Below are positions 42,454 through 55,407 of a stretch of 64,000 bases of DNA, in pieces. The stretch is taken from the NCBI RefSeq assembly GCF_021462225.1, contig NC_061804.1, forward strand, positions 41,541,975 through 41,605,974, read 5' to 3'. Under the pieces are notes generated by a model. That model made no database searches. It was not told where the DNA came from and saw nothing but the letters and a program-made list of their open reading frames with translations. Within the stretch, counting starts at the first letter, position 1; the number at the start of each line of letters is the position of its first letter. Both the position numbers and the translations under genes were made by a program. This DNA is from Girardinichthys multiradiatus. Taxonomy: Eukaryota; Chordata; Actinopteri; Cyprinodontiformes; Goodeidae.

Positions 42454-45400
42454 TATATGTAAACCAGGTATAAAATCTACAGTGATTGCAAACAAGATTG
42501 TTGTCCCCTCATTTTATTTTACTTCATACTATGTCAGCAATGTGTCTGTATAACAGCAGTGACGTATAAATGTGTGGGTTGCTGCTGCATACATCTGACC
42601 TTTCATATAAGACCAAACTGAGGACGAGAATAAAAGAAACAGAAGACAAGTGATGTTAAAATGAACATTTATAATGACTCTTTGTTGCTGTCGCAAAAAT
42701 AATCTTTAAAAAACAATTCAATTATTAACACTGAAATGCTGACTTCACTGGTAATCCACGAGTCATAGAACACAACTCACTGAATTTCTTTTACAAACAC
42801 AGTACTACAGTTACATTAAATAGTCATTACCGTTAAATCTATTATGAATGATGCTCAAATAAACAAACAGAAACAATGATGATTAAAATCCTCTTTTTCC
42901 CTCACCATAGTAGCTGTTGTCTTTTTATAGAAAATATCCTGCTTCTGAGATATTTCTGACCAAAGCAGAAAACAGACTGGCAGCATAACAATAATTGTAC
43001 ATGAGCTCCAACATTGCACAAATAGGGTGATGTTTTTTTATAGGGGAGCGGAACTGGGACGGGGTCATCCCACAGATCCAACAGTTATGACGGCTGGCTG
43101 CCTTTTGGCTCAGTATGGAATTATTTGGCACTCTGATTGACAAATACTTGCCACAAAAAAGCTTTCTCACTTTTTTTTCTTAAAATGGCACAAGAAGGCA
43201 TATTCTCTTCAAACCACGTTCAAAAGACTCGTATAAATGCTCTCAGAGAAAGCCCTTTAAGTAGTTTACACTGCAGACTTTCACAGATTCTCCTTGTTTG
43301 TCACAACAAAAAGACAACTGTCCTCATTTATATCAACGAGAAATATACCCAATGAACAAAACATCACTTTGCTCAAGCCGGAAATATTTGATCTTATGCT
43401 GTCAGTCCATTTTTTTTCTGAGATGGAACGAACAGAGGTTAAATAACATCAAAGCAAAAAAAGAAAGAACATGAAAACATTTGCAAGGTACAAATGTGCT
43501 TCCTTACGTTTGCACATAAGCAAGCATTCAATCAAAGAAAAAAAACAGAACAGTCTTCCAGAATTTAATCTTCAACACACACATGGGCTCTGAAGATGCA
43601 GAAGGTCAAAAACGTTCATGGGAGGTTCCGAGGGTCAAACACAGAAATGGCCTCATGTCTGGTTGGCAAAGAATCCTATTTTTGTTTTTTCCCAGAAAAG
43701 CCTTAACCCGTTTAAAGGGTGGACACAGTTGCAGGTTCTCAGAGTAATGAAACACAACTCGTGGTATCGTGCAGACTGAGAAAGCGAGATTCAGGTAGAA
43801 TTGGTTCAAAGAGAGGAGTGAGCAACCGTAGCCAGTTTTGTAGCGTTTCAAACCAATCCTGGACTTCTGGTGAAGGGACTCCACAGGGGGGGCGGATGAA
43901 TGTCCAAAACACGTTTGGAGTGAAAATCAAAACCAACAAAATCACCCTTGGAATGATGCTGCCAATTGGTCTTGTGCTCAGATGTGAAACACAGAACAAT
44001 GTAACAGATAAATCATTGATACAACCAGGCCTTATCCAATCACAGCTCTCCTTTGTGGTTTTCTTCCATATGAGGTGGCAGAGTCACTCTTCACATTGCT
44101 GGTGACAAAAATGTCTCTCAGATCTGATTGTAACATCAGCTAGATGTTTAACCCTTCGCTTCAGGGATTCATGCCAAATTCTCTGGCAAAACAAGAAAAA
44201 AAAACTAATTTGGAATTTAAAAACAAAATGGACACAGGTGTACAGTCAGTCCTTAGGGTCTCTGCTGTGGGGAACGTGGCAGAGAAGCCTTAGCGAGAGG
44301 AAACAGGTGCTACTTTTCTATTTTGTCTGAGATTCAAGCCATTCCCATCATTCTCGAGACCCAACACAGAAAAGAAAATCAAAATTAGAACAACAAAGGA
44401 TGACAACAACATGGTTGTGGAAAGCCAACACGGTTTGCTTCATTTCCCACCCGGCGATCAATAAAGTGCATTTATGCAACACCAAACAAACAGGAAAATG
44501 TTGACAGCAAATCGGAAGTTGTGTTCGCATATCTGGTTCATGACTGTGGCCATGTGAGGCCTACCTGACTGGAGCTGTATTAACGTATTAACTTTACATG
44601 TAGTTGTCATTCCTGCCGTGAATTTACATTAAAGACAGATAGACATTCAACAGAATTTTATCAAAAAAAGAAAACAAGAAATGAATACATTCATAGGTTA
44701 GATATGAGCTTTCAAGCTGTGACAGAAAAATGTGGTTAAAGTATTTATGAGGTTCTAACTGAGATCCTAAAAACACAAAGAGCCAATGCACTGAGTAACA
44801 TTTTCACGTTTGCTTGTTTCACATTTGTAATACTCCTCTGGATCTAAAAAATGAAAAATCTTCTCAGATGATGGTCAGAGAGATGAATTTGACCCATGAG
44901 AAATCCAATCTCAGATGTGTGTTCGTGTTTGTGTCTTTTTTTTTCTTTTCGGGCCAACATGACAATAATGAGCTCCTTCCCAACTCACAACAGAAAGATC
45001 AACAGTTTAAACATGAGGTGAGTTCAACTTAAAGAGATATACATTTGACTGCATGCAGCGTTTATGTCTCTGAATGTTGCGAGACTCCTCGCAGATTTTT
45101 AGACTTTTTTTTTCTATTTTTCCTCCATAATTTTACTTTGATACCATGCAATAGAAGACGTGCAAAAAGATAACACCGAACTCCACAAACACATTGTTTG
45201 ATTGTTAATGGCTATGTTATGGATGCTTATAACATGTTATGCTTAGTCCATGCTGGCCTATAGAGACATTTGTGAGAAAACAGCGGTACTTAAGCCACAG
45301 GTTAAACAAACACACAAGGGATGCATGGAGTGTAAAACAACATGGATCCATAAAAATCACAATCTTTAACTCTTACTCTATGTACCTATGGGATAAAACA

Positions 45401-47379
45401 ATGCACAAAAAGTTCTTTGTCCTTTGTTTTCTTAAGTAATGTATTTGATTATCTTTTCTTAACTTAAAAGATAGTGTTTGATTGGCACTTGATCAGCACT
45501 TCTAAACAAGTTATTGATATCTAACATTTGATCGCACATCTACAATTTCAAAAGCTGCGGAGGTCTAGTTTGGCACAGGTCATACTATGGAGTCTATTAT
45601 TACTTTTACTATCTTACCGATAATGTATAGCATTCTATACACGTCAGTTTATGCTCCACCCTGTCGGAGCATGTCTCTAATCAACAGACCAGACATCTTT
45701 TCCACTAAAATATTTTGTATAGTTTACTTATCAAATAGCAGCATTTTCATAACTTACAAAAAGAAGTACATGTAAACCTATTCATTCAAAATCTTAGTAA
45801 TTTCAAAGGTTCATACAACAGACATAAAACACAAAACAGGACAACATGCTACTATATTGCTTCCAATATTCTTAACATTTTTCTTACTGTCAAACTAAAT
45901 CATCAGTGACAGAAATATGGACACCACCGCTCAATGATAAGTCATCATAATGCACAAACAAATTGCGAAGCTAATCTTAATCAGGCTTAGTTGGCGCTTT
46001 CGTCATCCACACAAATATAACATAGTTTCACATTTTATCGACAACGCTGGACTGCATTTGGACTACAAACTAGAATAGCTACAATAAAGTACATTTAGAT
46101 CATATGACATGACATATTGTATTCCACAGAAATGAGCTCGTCATTTTCAGATAACAGGATATGCATAAAGGATGTCACTGTTTTGGCTTGAGGTCACAAA
46201 CAAGTTCCACTTTTCTCTCTCTTGCTGTCTTATGCATTCTGTCCGAAATATTTTGTTTAGAGCTCGAGCTCGGCCATCATATACTCATTCTACCAAGATT
46301 TGCCTTAATGTGTTGAAAAAATAACAAACGATATTTTCTTCTTTTAAAAGGCCAGACCTGTCCAAATCTTTCTTTGTTCTTCCCGCTGAGGAAATTTTAC
46401 ACTTTGAGCTAACGTTGCTGGTTGGTCTCGGTGGGTGTCACAGTTTTGGAGGCAGGTGTTTTCTGTGCATTTTAGCTTTGTGAACTCTGCAGCCGGGAAA
46501 ACATTTTCATACCCCTACGACCCGTAGTGCATAACTCCCACCCACAGTGCGTCCGACACATCGCCAATGAGACGACAAGACAAGAGGAAGGAGAAAGAGG
46601 GGGAGAGCACAGTGTCGGAAGGAAGGAGAAAAGACGGAGGGTCTTAGGGACACAGGGGGAAACTCAGAATGGAGAGAGAGGACATTTAGGGGAATAAAAT
46701 GTTGAGAGAAAGAGGAAAGTTAATGAAAGGAAGAAAAAATGCATTTTGGCACAATGTATCGATCAGGGAGCTCTGAAGGAGAGCTCTCTGGAGTCCAACA
46801 GTCCCGTTGCATTGATAAAACACCCCCTTGTTTTGTGCTTATCTTATTATATGCTAAAATTTTGGGCAGTAAAAGGTTCTCTTATGCAATGATTTCACAG
46901 GTGGCCAGATTGTAGGTATGGATGACTGTAAGGCCTTCCAAGCACATAGTGAAAGGACGAGATTTGAGCTGGGAAGAAAGGCTCACTGCCTGTATTGCCA
47001 CGCAGAATGTTGACACACAGAGTTGCTTGAAATACTTTGAAATCTGCTAACTTTTACACATGAATCGCAAAAAACATAACATCCATTTATCAGATTCTCC
47101 TAAAACCAGGAGTGCCTGAATTTTTTGACACAACTCAGCACCAACCCTCACAGCTTTGCATTAAGGAAGCTGATCATAGAGTTTGGGTTGATGGTGACTA
47201 CAGGAAATGTCCTTAGAGCAACAGGAAAGTATATATACGAGGACTAGAGAGTAAACTGCAGGGAGGTGAAGTTTAGTTTGGATTGATAAATGGTCACTAA
47301 TTTAGTTGATGGAAAGATCAAAAGACGTTGGAGTAATAAAAATGCATGTGGAGAAATCCCCTCTGTTGATTCAGTTAGG
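42454..47379. other. TE-poor non-coding block, possible nova1 3' UTR or conserved sequence
   Basis: Nearly 5 kb without coding frames and without recognised repeats between about 42650 and 46750, in contrast to both sides. Read on the minus strand it is T-rich with 3'-UTR-like texture and lies downstream of the nova1 stop codon (50764). Chance frames at 43606-44105 and 44814 carry no domain. No poly(A) signal could be assigned with confidence at its far end. Confidence 0.35.
46566..46742 (+). repeat. Purine-rich tract (~175 bp)
   Basis: Long runs of G and A on the plus strand (GAGGAAGGAGAAAGAGGGGG, GGAAGGAAGGAG, GAGAGAAAGAGGAAAG). In the orientation of nova1 transcription it would be a pyrimidine-rich stretch. 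Confidence 0.75.
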
Positions 47380-48880
47380 CAGAGCCGGCCCAAGACTGTA
47401 TGGGGTCCTAAGCAGAATTTGATTTGGGGCCCAAGTCCAGTTAAGCCCAGCACCAAGGCAAGAAAAGGATCTTTTTAAACAGCCCAAGCTTGATTGTTTT
47501 CTTTTTGTTGATTTAACATCAAAATGTTCCATTCTTTGCTAATAAGGCTATAAATAAATTACCAGTTAATCACGTAAGTTTCATTCAACCTTCAAATGAT
47601 GTACCTTATTCACGTTATTTATCTGTTAAACTCCAACATGGACAGAAGCAGGCAAAACGACTAACAAACAATAAACTAGCATCATTGAATTACGACTGTT
47701 AACTCGGGCTGGGACTTGAACATGCTCATTTTGATTAATTACTTACAGGAAGAAACAATCCATAAAAAATAATAATGCATTTAATTGCATATTTATAAGT
47801 TCCCTAATTTTGTGGAATACCGCTAACAGTGATGCACACACTCCAGTCCAGTAGGTGGCAGTAATGCACCTTAGGTCTAAAGCCAATGGACAGGAGGCAT
47901 TGAGTGAGCTTGGTGAACAGTGGAGGATATGGGTTGGTTATTTGGACAAAAAGGGATTTTTGTTTAAAAAAAATATTTTTTAAACAATGGCAGCTTTAAT
48001 AAAAGCATGCTTGTGTGCAAATTGTACAACAAAGAGCGTACTGAGTACGGCATCACCTCAAAGTGAGTTGGGGTCTTCATGTGCAAACACCACGACACCC
48101 CTGGTAAAAGCCAACGGTGCTTCCAGCCTACTCCAGCCCAAATGATGGAGTTCAGAGACAAAATAAGCAAGTTTATGTCTGATATGACCGTTTAAGTCCA
48201 TGCATACATCTATTCATTGACTCAGTAATCAAAAAAAAAAAAATTTGAATTAAAAACCATGCTTTTTGTGAAAAATATTGCTGATTGAAAAAAATTTAAT
48301 AATCAGTATTAATTACAAAGCCTCTAATTAATTTGAATATTCACGTTGCACCACTACTGTTAATATCAAAGTGCATTTTCCTCTATATGATTACAGTTAC
48401 TAAAATCAATATTTAAAGCATTCATCTTCTTTTAGAAATTGCTATTTTTCTAAGCAATTTAACAGAGAGACTTATGCTTTATAAACATTTATATTTGAAG
48501 TTTGACATCTTTCTGAGAAGTCAAGAACTCTTTAGGGCCCTCTGCTGGCCTTGGAGCTCTATGCAGCGGTTTAGTTTACTTATGTCATCCATTCCCATAA
48601 CAGTTTGTCGAACAGATGGAGAAAAGTTGGCGTTGCCTTGTATCTCGTCAACATGAAAATGTGGTTAAAAAGCTAAAGGTGAAAAGACATCTACATAAGG
48701 CTGTCCATTGATGTCTACACGTGGTTGGAAGGTTGTTAGGTCTTTGCTTAGGGCTAAAAATGTCCAAAATTCAATATTTTCTTAATAAGTTAGCTCAATA
48801 AAGACAAGGACTGGCCAACATTAAATAGCCATAAAAGATGTCCATGGACGTCCAGTTTTTGGAGTGTTGGGCCGGCTCTG
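47380..48880. mobile_element. Non-autonomous hAT-type DNA transposon (1501 bp)
   Basis: The ends are exact 14-bp inverted repeats, CAGAGCCGGCCCAA at 47380-47393 and its complement at 48867-48880. They are flanked by 8-bp direct repeats CAGTTAGG (47372-47379) and CAGATAGG (48881-48888), with one mismatch. The CAG start and 8-bp duplication are hAT hallmarks. The interior has no transposase; a short frame beginning ATGGCAGC near 47987 ends after about 50 codons and has no domain. Confidence 0.85.
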
Positions 48881-48888
48881 CAGATAGG

Positions 48889-50683
48889 TTTTGATCTTAT
48901 GACATTTATGCGCATAAAAAGATGCATTCGCACTCCTAGCAGGACAGACACACGTTACATTGTGGTCTAAATGCCTCACAGTGCAGTCTTTAGAGAGCCA
49001 GCAGACTCAGGATGTAGCTATGGATAGCAGCACAGAGGGAAAGCAAAATATTCTTCGAGAGCTTCAGACATTTGGCCTGCCACTTTCAGACAAACCAGCA
49101 GCAATAAAAGACAACAATTCAAAAACATTTTATGTTTCATTATATGCTCCACTTAAACATTAACGTATGTTGGGAACAATAATATTCTACTTAAATGAAC
49201 TGGAGAATTGTTTTTTTTTCTTGTCTTGATGTAAATTGGGAAGCATGGCTCACAGACAAGTGACTCCAGAACCTCTTTCTGGTGTCATTCTGCTCTACGT
49301 TTGACTATTTGGTACCCTTACACAAAAGGCATTAGCTTCTTTGTTCACAGATATAGGTTCTTACAGCTCTTCTTATCAAAATGCTTTTGTAGTGCTTTGT
49401 TCTCTTCACGAACTGCCACCGCTTTCAGTAAGTCTGTGCCTTTAGTTAATTCTTGGATGTTACAAATGTCTGGCTAAGGCAAAAGTATGTCAGGTGTTAT
49501 CTACTGCAGGATGTTCAGCTTGTATTACAAAACAATAGACTTGTATTAGAACAGCTGGACTGCTTTTAATCACAAAATTCTGAAATTAATTGTCATTAGG
49601 TAAGAAGCTGGGTCAGATCCAGAGAGCTACCAATGGCTGGACGACACATCAGCTACTTTCGATCAAGTAAAAACTCAAGTCGTGGAAACGTTTGATTTCC
49701 ACAGCAAAAGAGATACAAATCCTATAGCACCAAGAAAGGGTTCTTCAACAACATATTTCTTTGTGTTTGTAGCAGTGGCTGAATATGAAATTATGTTCTG
49801 GTGTTTGTGCATTCATGGGAGCATTCTCTATGTGTGTTAAAATATAGTTATACATTCCTGTGTGTCTCCTCTGTCCTCTCACATTGATTCTTCTACCCCT
49901 GAACTATACCTGCAGACAGCAAGGACACAGTTCAGACTGGGTTTGAGTTATACATTTCTATCACTGCAACACAATGTTTGATCCCTGTAAAGAAAAATAG
50001 CAATAGGCTAAAATTGTTTCTACATTCAGATCAACCTGCATTCACAGGTTTAAATAATCTACTTGTGTTTGAATGAGACAATGTCAATAAGTTAAAGGAT
50101 GAAAATATAAAATACCCAAATTTAGTCATTATAAGTATGAAATGAGCTAGAATTCAAAACATGTCAACATAGATGTGATTTTGTTTGTTTGTAAAGAAAT
50201 TATACTTGGATTGCTGCCCTAAATAGCTGAGATGAGCTCAGGTGCTTGCCATAAAACCTCTCACATGTTAACAATGCCTTCTGCATTGAACACAAAGAGC
50301 AAGGTTTGTAAAACAGCTCAATTAGCTGGCCGGATCTTCATCTGAAACGCTCAGCTCACCGGGAGCTGAGGTCTCAAACTGATTTAAATCCAACAAAAAC
50401 AACAACCAAAAGAAAAAATTAAAACAGTAATGAGGTTTTAGAGGAGGGTGAGACCCCGTGGCCTCACTCCTGAATCTGCAACTTGGCAGTGGACCAGTTC
50501 AGCTTACTTTGATCACCATTGTCAAAAGGCCTTGACACAAACTTTTAAAAAACATCAGGACTTTTGTCCTAAAAACACACTCACAATCACACATACTTAT
50601 CTTGGTTGTCTCCCCCGCCTCCTCCTTTGTAATTCTCTCGTTTGATACTGAAATATTGAACATATATTTGGACATTTCTTTTT
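48889..50683. other. Non-coding interval downstream of nova1 stop
   Basis: No recognised repeat or gene. On the minus strand it would be nova1 3' UTR or flanking DNA. A frame overlapping 50602-51060 on the plus strand is antisense to the nova1 exon and is a shadow. Confidence 0.45.
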
Positions 50684-50689
50684 TTTATT
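50684..50689 (-). terminator. Candidate proximal poly(A) signal of nova1
   Basis: AATAAA on the minus strand, about 75 nt after the stop codon, followed by an A-run. Such a short UTR would be unusual for a NOVA gene, so a distal site is more likely to dominate. Confidence 0.25.
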
Positions 50690-50763
50690 CTATTCATCAT
50701 GACTCTCTTAATGCCTTTCTATCTCTGTCTTCATCCTTTCCTTCTTTCCTCTTCTATTTCATT

Positions 50764-51783
50764 TTAGCCCACTTTTTGTGGGTTGGTAGCGCGCACGCCC
50801 TGCTCATACGTGATCCGCTGGCTGATCAGATACTGCGCTGCTTGTGTGGCGGCTGGCGACCCTGTTATGGTGACTTTACGGTTCCGAGTGCCGGGAATGA
50901 ACTCCCCTTTTTTGGAGATCTGGATGCGGGCTCCTGTCAGCTCCTGGTACTCTACCAATGTTTTCCCTCCTTTCCCCAGGATGGCTCCCACCAGATTCTC
51001 CGGCACAGCGATTTCAACCACGTCCTTGGCCCCATCAGCCAGCTTCTCTGTTGCCAATAGGGAGGAAGCCATCAATGGGGATGAAGCATTTAGGTAACCA
51101 TTGGAAGCTCCAGTAGCAGCTGCTAGTGAGCCCAAGGAGAACCCACCGAGGCCTGTAGCGGGGTGGCCAGCACTGCTGGAGGCATCATTAGCGTAGGAGG
51201 CCAATAGGTTAGCTGCAGCAGCAGCAGCTGGGTTAGCACTGGCTGCAACTGCAGCGAGAACTCCAGAGGCAGCTGCAGGGTTGAGACCCAGGCCCAAGGT
51301 GTTAGTGTTGTAGCCATAGCTGGCCAGTGTATTCAGGGCTGAGGTGATGGCCAGCAGATCATTGCCAGAGAAACTGGACATGGTGGCAGGGAAGGCACCC
51401 ATTCCTGTCAATCCAGCCTGACCCAGAAGGCTGGAGGCAGTGGCTGCTGCTGCGGCTGCATTGGGCAGCACCTCGGCTGTGTTGGCATAAGGGGAGCCGG
51501 TGGGGTTGGAGTTGGCCACTGGGCCGGAGACGTTGGAGTAGCTGATATTCAGGCAGCTGCTGCTCTGAGGGTCCTCCTGGATTTTCTGCACAATGATTTC
51601 CACAGCTTTACGGTTCTGTTCTGGTTCCCCGCTGATGGTTACCACTCGCTCCTGCAAGTTGATGCCTTCTGGCTTCTGAGAGAGCTGCACCCAAGCGCCC
51701 GACTGCTCCATCACCGCTTTGACTGTGGCACCACCCTTACCAATGATCAGCCCAGCTGTACTATTGGGTACAATCAATTTGGC
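50764..51783 (-). CDS. nova1: nova1-like terminal coding exon: KH2, alanine-rich linker, KH3
   Basis: This is the last coding exon of a neuro-oncological ventral antigen gene, a neuronal RNA-binding regulator of alternative splicing that binds YCAY clusters in the nucleus. The exon begins after CTCTGCAG (acceptor, ends at 51784) with [18 protein letters not shown] and encodes 339 residues to TAA (50764-50766). KH2 spans ~1-70 with GKGG at 15-18; residues ~76-245 form the Ala/Ser/Gly/Asn-rich linker; KH3 is ~254-325 with GKGG at 270-273; the tail ends NPQKVG, the family's C-terminus. No break or stop. KH1's end and the linker to KH2 are in the exon at 52387-52553, in phase 0. KH3 and [10 protein letters not shown] favour nova1, while AKLIVPN and SSSCLNISY look nova2-like, so the paralogue is not certain. 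Confidence 0.95.
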   Translation of the reverse strand, partial: AKLIVPNSTAGLIIGKGGATVKAVMEQSGAWVQLSQKPEGINLQERVVTISGEPEQNRKAVEIIVQKIQEDPQSSSCLNISYSNVSGPVANSNPTGSPYANTAEVLPNAAAAAATASSLLGQAGLTGMGAFPATMSSFSGNDLLAITSALNTLASYGYNTNTLGLGLNPAAASGVLAAVAASANPAAAAAANLLASYANDASSSAGHPATGLGGFSLGSLAAATGASNGYLNASSPLMASSLLATEKLADGAKDVVEIAVPENLVGAILGKGGKTLVEYQELTGARIQISKKGEFIPGTRNRKVTITGSPAATQAAQYLISQRITYEQGVRATNPQKVG

Positions 51784-52386
51784 CTGCAGAGAAATAGAAA
51801 GATTGTGGTAGCAAAAACAGGAAATATAAGGAGGATTGAACAGCATTAATGATTAACAGATAGAGTATCTCTAACTGAGTCAGATTACTACACCAGCCCT
51901 CGTTTTACTCAGCGGTTTGTTAATCCCAGGGGTTTAGGCTGCAGCTGCCACACTGCCTCATGGTTCTGTCTAGCTATGGAAGACTGCAGGTAAAAATAAC
52001 CACATACACTCACATTTTCCTGACCCTACCACACTGTAGGTCACAGACCACTGAACAAGTAGGATAGGTAACTGGTACACTGCTTTATGTTCCTATTTGT
52101 TACAAACATTTTCAATGGAAACCTTTGGGAAAGGACAGCTGCTTTAAATAACTGCTCATCATATATTTGGATGATTTGTTTGTATTCCAGAACTAAACTA
52201 CAGTGAAATATTATTTAGTTCTCTGTGATTTTTGCCACAACAGGAACCACACCAAGGTTTTTTAGTGACTGCCATTATTCAGTCTCCACTAAGGATACAA
52301 GAATAGGGTTCCAGCTGTTTGTTTCTTTTCAAGGGTCCAGTTGTTCATTGATGTAAAATGACCTCAATGGCCGCACGGAGTCTTAC
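51784..52386 (-). other. nova1: nova1 last intron (603 bp)
   Basis: Bounded by donor CAG|GTAAGA (exon edge 52387) and acceptor TTTCTATTTCTCTGCAG (exon edge 51783), phase 0. Mammalian NOVA1 has a small alternative exon between these two exons; I could not find a comparable exon here. Confidence 0.85.
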
Positions 52387-52553
52387 CTGTTTGACGCGGT
52401 CAGGGTTAACCGTGGTCTGTGGTTGCAATATGCTGACAGGTTCTGGTTTCTGGGCACTCTGGGGCATCTCACGGACTTTCTCCGCAATGAAGTTGTGGAC
52501 ACTATTGAGGGCTTCGACAGTCCCCTGTATCAGACAGACTCTTTCAGTTGTTC
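52387..52553 (-). CDS. nova1: nova1-like exon: second half of KH1 and linker
   Basis: A 167-bp exon between TTTTATCACAG|GAACA and CAAACAG|GTAAGA. It encodes [17 protein letters not shown], the back half of the first KH domain (the first Gly codon is split with the previous exon), then [12 protein letters not shown] and the linker [17 protein letters not shown]. It joins in frame to the next exon (AKLIVPN). The upstream exon with the KH1 GxxG loop was not seen up to 64000 and probably lies beyond the window; this first-half exon is commonly separated by a very long intron in vertebrates. Confidence 0.95.
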
Positions 52554-53943
52554 CTGTGATAAAAGAAGCAGAAGAGGACAAGTATAAGCAGTGGATAACA
52601 ATTAAGTCCTCTGAGTGGATACTTGGCAAGAAGATTCAAGGGATTTGCTTGTGGCTAAGCTAAGATCTACATTTATAATAGGAAGTCTTTGCTACAAATA
52701 ATGGTCTTCTACATTAAACAAAGCTATTCTTCTCTCCCTACATTTACACAATCAACTGAGAAACAGCTGAAAGAGTAAACACTGCTTAGTTAGTGAGCCA
52801 CAGGGGGGGAGAAGGATTCCTCTTCAATGATGTAACACTTACAGTGCTGTGATCCTGAGCCTGTCCTTGCCTTGAAGCGTTAATAGACTAAACACACATT
52901 TGTTCTTCCTCCAGGCTTTTTTCTACGCCCACATTGACAACGCAGCTGGCATTCAGTTGCCATGGTAAAGCGCCCAAGCCGAGCAAACAGGTGATGCGAC
53001 ACTAAGTCTTTTATATTGGTTAGCGTGATTTTTACAACACTCTCCTTTTCATGTAGCCATCTTCCTGTCTTGCTCTTGGCAGCATCTGCCTTTTCTTTGT
53101 GAGAATGGAAAATGTCTCCAGAATTTATTTTTTTTGTCAGCTTGACTTACAACTTAAATCTGTGTGCAACCTGAAAAAAAAGTTTGGATTCTGGGTGTGA
53201 TTGAGTAAAATCTGTAAAAAGACCACCTGATGAGATGATATTTAAGAGATTTGCTCTACAAGTCTGCATCTATCTTCTATCAATTTACATGCACCAAGGA
53301 TTGAACAGAGAGAAAATGTCAGATTCAACTTGTGTAATGCTAAAAATATGTTGGATATTGGATGTGGACAGACTGTTGGCCAGTTTAAGCATCACAAGAA
53401 CTGATAAGAAAATGTCTGTTCAAAACTTGAAGCAACACACAAAGCATTTGAGTTAATTTCCTTATTAAGCTCTGGATGACAAGAGGAACATTATACACGT
53501 CAAATAATCTTTTCAGATCAGATCTAGTCTGCAGTGTTATCGTCCTTTCTGCAGGATCTGTGGACAGTCTCTCTTGTGTTTTTCTCTATACACCTGCTCA
53601 CTAGCAGCTTATGACTCCTTGCCCAAGGAACATTTAACATAGAGGAAATGAATAGCCAATGTAAACGTAACATCCTCTGCATCACCAATCAATATACTGT
53701 CTGCAATAATTATCTGCTAAACAGTTACCATGGTGAGAAAAGAATATGCATGACTAAACAAGATTTTTTTCCCATAAATTTTATCGAGTCATTTTGCAAT
53801 GACATGTGGAAGTTTTTAAACTTTCTAACTTCCTGTAGCAGTGCTGCAACTTCAATGTTGGCTTATGTGTAAGCAGACAATGGACATCAGTTTTTAGTTG
53901 TCTTAGTTTGATTTTCCTCCTCTCTTTGCAGAGCAATAATATA
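52554..53943. other. nova1 intron sequence
   Basis: Upstream (minus-strand) intron of nova1. No repeat or exon recognised; frames at 53235 and 53648 are chance. Confidence 0.6.
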
Positions 53944-54745
53944 CAGCTGAAACCATATGTTTACATACACAGTATAAAAAGACAAGTTAGTTTTTCTCAC
54001 TGCCTAGGATTAAATCGAAATGTTTTAGCTCAGCAAGGACCAGCAACATTATTTTTCTTTGCTAAAGGCTAGAATGATGAGAGAGAAGATTAAAAAATAC
54101 TAGGTCAGATTTTTTAGGCTGGTTTGCTCTCACACACAACTTTTAAGCTCAGCCAACAACTATTCTTTGGGACTTTGTGACAGCCAAACCTTAATATTGC
54201 CTCTGATGTTTTTGAAACTAATTTGGTGGTTTGCTTAGAGTCACTGGATATTTAGAAGACCCATTTGTGCTAAAGCTTTAATTGATGAGTTGTTTCATTA
54301 TTTCCGCATAATGTTTCCTCTCATGAAGTCATGTGTACCATGACGTGCAACAGCCCCTTCCAAAGTGAAACACACAAAACATGATGATGCCTCCCTCGTA
54401 CTTCACAGTCGGGATGTTATTCTTAGGTTTTCAAGCTTCCCCCTTTTTTCTCCAAATGTGATGTTGGCCAAACACTTAAATTTTAGACCACATGTCTTCA
54501 AAACTTTGTCCCTTAGTACATTCGCACACTGCAATCTGGCTTCGTATGTAGCTTTTAGAGAAATGGCTTATTTCTGTCAGTCCATATGGATGCAGGACTC
54601 ATTCCACCGTCTTATCAGATTCAGCCAGCAACTTCACAAGGTCTTTTGCATTTCTTCTGGGGTTGATACGCACATTTCATACAACAATACATTCATACCT
54701 GGGACACAGAACCCGTCTCTTTCCTAAACAGTTTGACATTCACGT
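53944..54745 (-). mobile_element. Tc1-like relic in the nova1 intron
   Basis: The left end TA|CAGCTGAAACCATATGTTTA, followed by CATACACAGTATAAAAAGAC, resembles the inverted end of fish Tc1 elements. Further on, the plus strand reads like the complement of a Tc1 transposase gene (CATGATGATGCCTCCCTCGT, TACTTCACAGTCGGGATGTT). The right end was not identified; 54745 is approximate. All frames are broken. Confidence 0.6.
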
Positions 54746-55175
54746 GATCTTTTTACTGTATTTGTTAGAAAGTATTTCAACAGATGACCATGGCCTCTAC
54801 AGGCATTTGAAAATTATGATATGTTCTTTGCTGCGGTTTATTTTAAGTATACAATTTCAGTTAAGTTTAGTTACCTTATCCAAAAAGGGAAAACACTTAC
54901 TGACTGCCACAATATTTCCTGTTTGTGTTTTAGTGTTCTTTTAGAGCCTTGTATAATCAGCAAAGTACTCTGACATAGTGCTGTCCCTCCCTGTCACTAG
55001 AAGTAAAAATGGAACTTTCATGTGCATACAAAGGTTCATCCACTAAATTACTACATAGGAAGCTCTTTAGATGTTGTGTTTTTTCACACCAAAATGTTTA
55101 AAATGTTGTGGGTTCTAGATTTTAAATGAATAAAGTAAGTTTAACACTGTTATTTTGTAAGAAAATGAATCATGA
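54746..55175. other. nova1 intron sequence
   Basis: Nothing recognised. Confidence 0.55.
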
Positions 55176-55407
55176 TCCACTACGGACGGGGTACACCCCG
55201 GGTAGGTCGCCAGTTCATCACAGGGCAACACAGTCACATACAGAACAGACAACCATGCACACACACACTTACACGTAAGGGCAATTTAGAGAGACCAATT
55301 AACCTAACAGCTGTGTTTTTGGACTGTGGGAGGAAGCCTGAGTACCTGGAGAGAACCCACGTATGCACAGGGAGAACATGCAAACTCCATGCAGAAAGAC
55401 CCTGGCC
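55176..55407 (+). repeat. Common teleost interspersed repeat, LINE-tail-like
   Basis: Contains GGGTAGGTCGCCAGTTCATC, GGGCAATTTAGAGAGACCAA, TTGGACTGTGGGAGGAAGCC and AGGGAGAACATGCAAACTCC, a repeat found in very many fish genomes. Class assignment is uncertain. The frame through it (55172-55453) is not a gene. The start of another copy is at 63905. Confidence 0.75.

Noticed and set aside
50602..51097. Plus-strand frames of 104 and 152 codons
   Set aside because: Antisense shadows of the nova1 KH3 exon; no domain or splice context.
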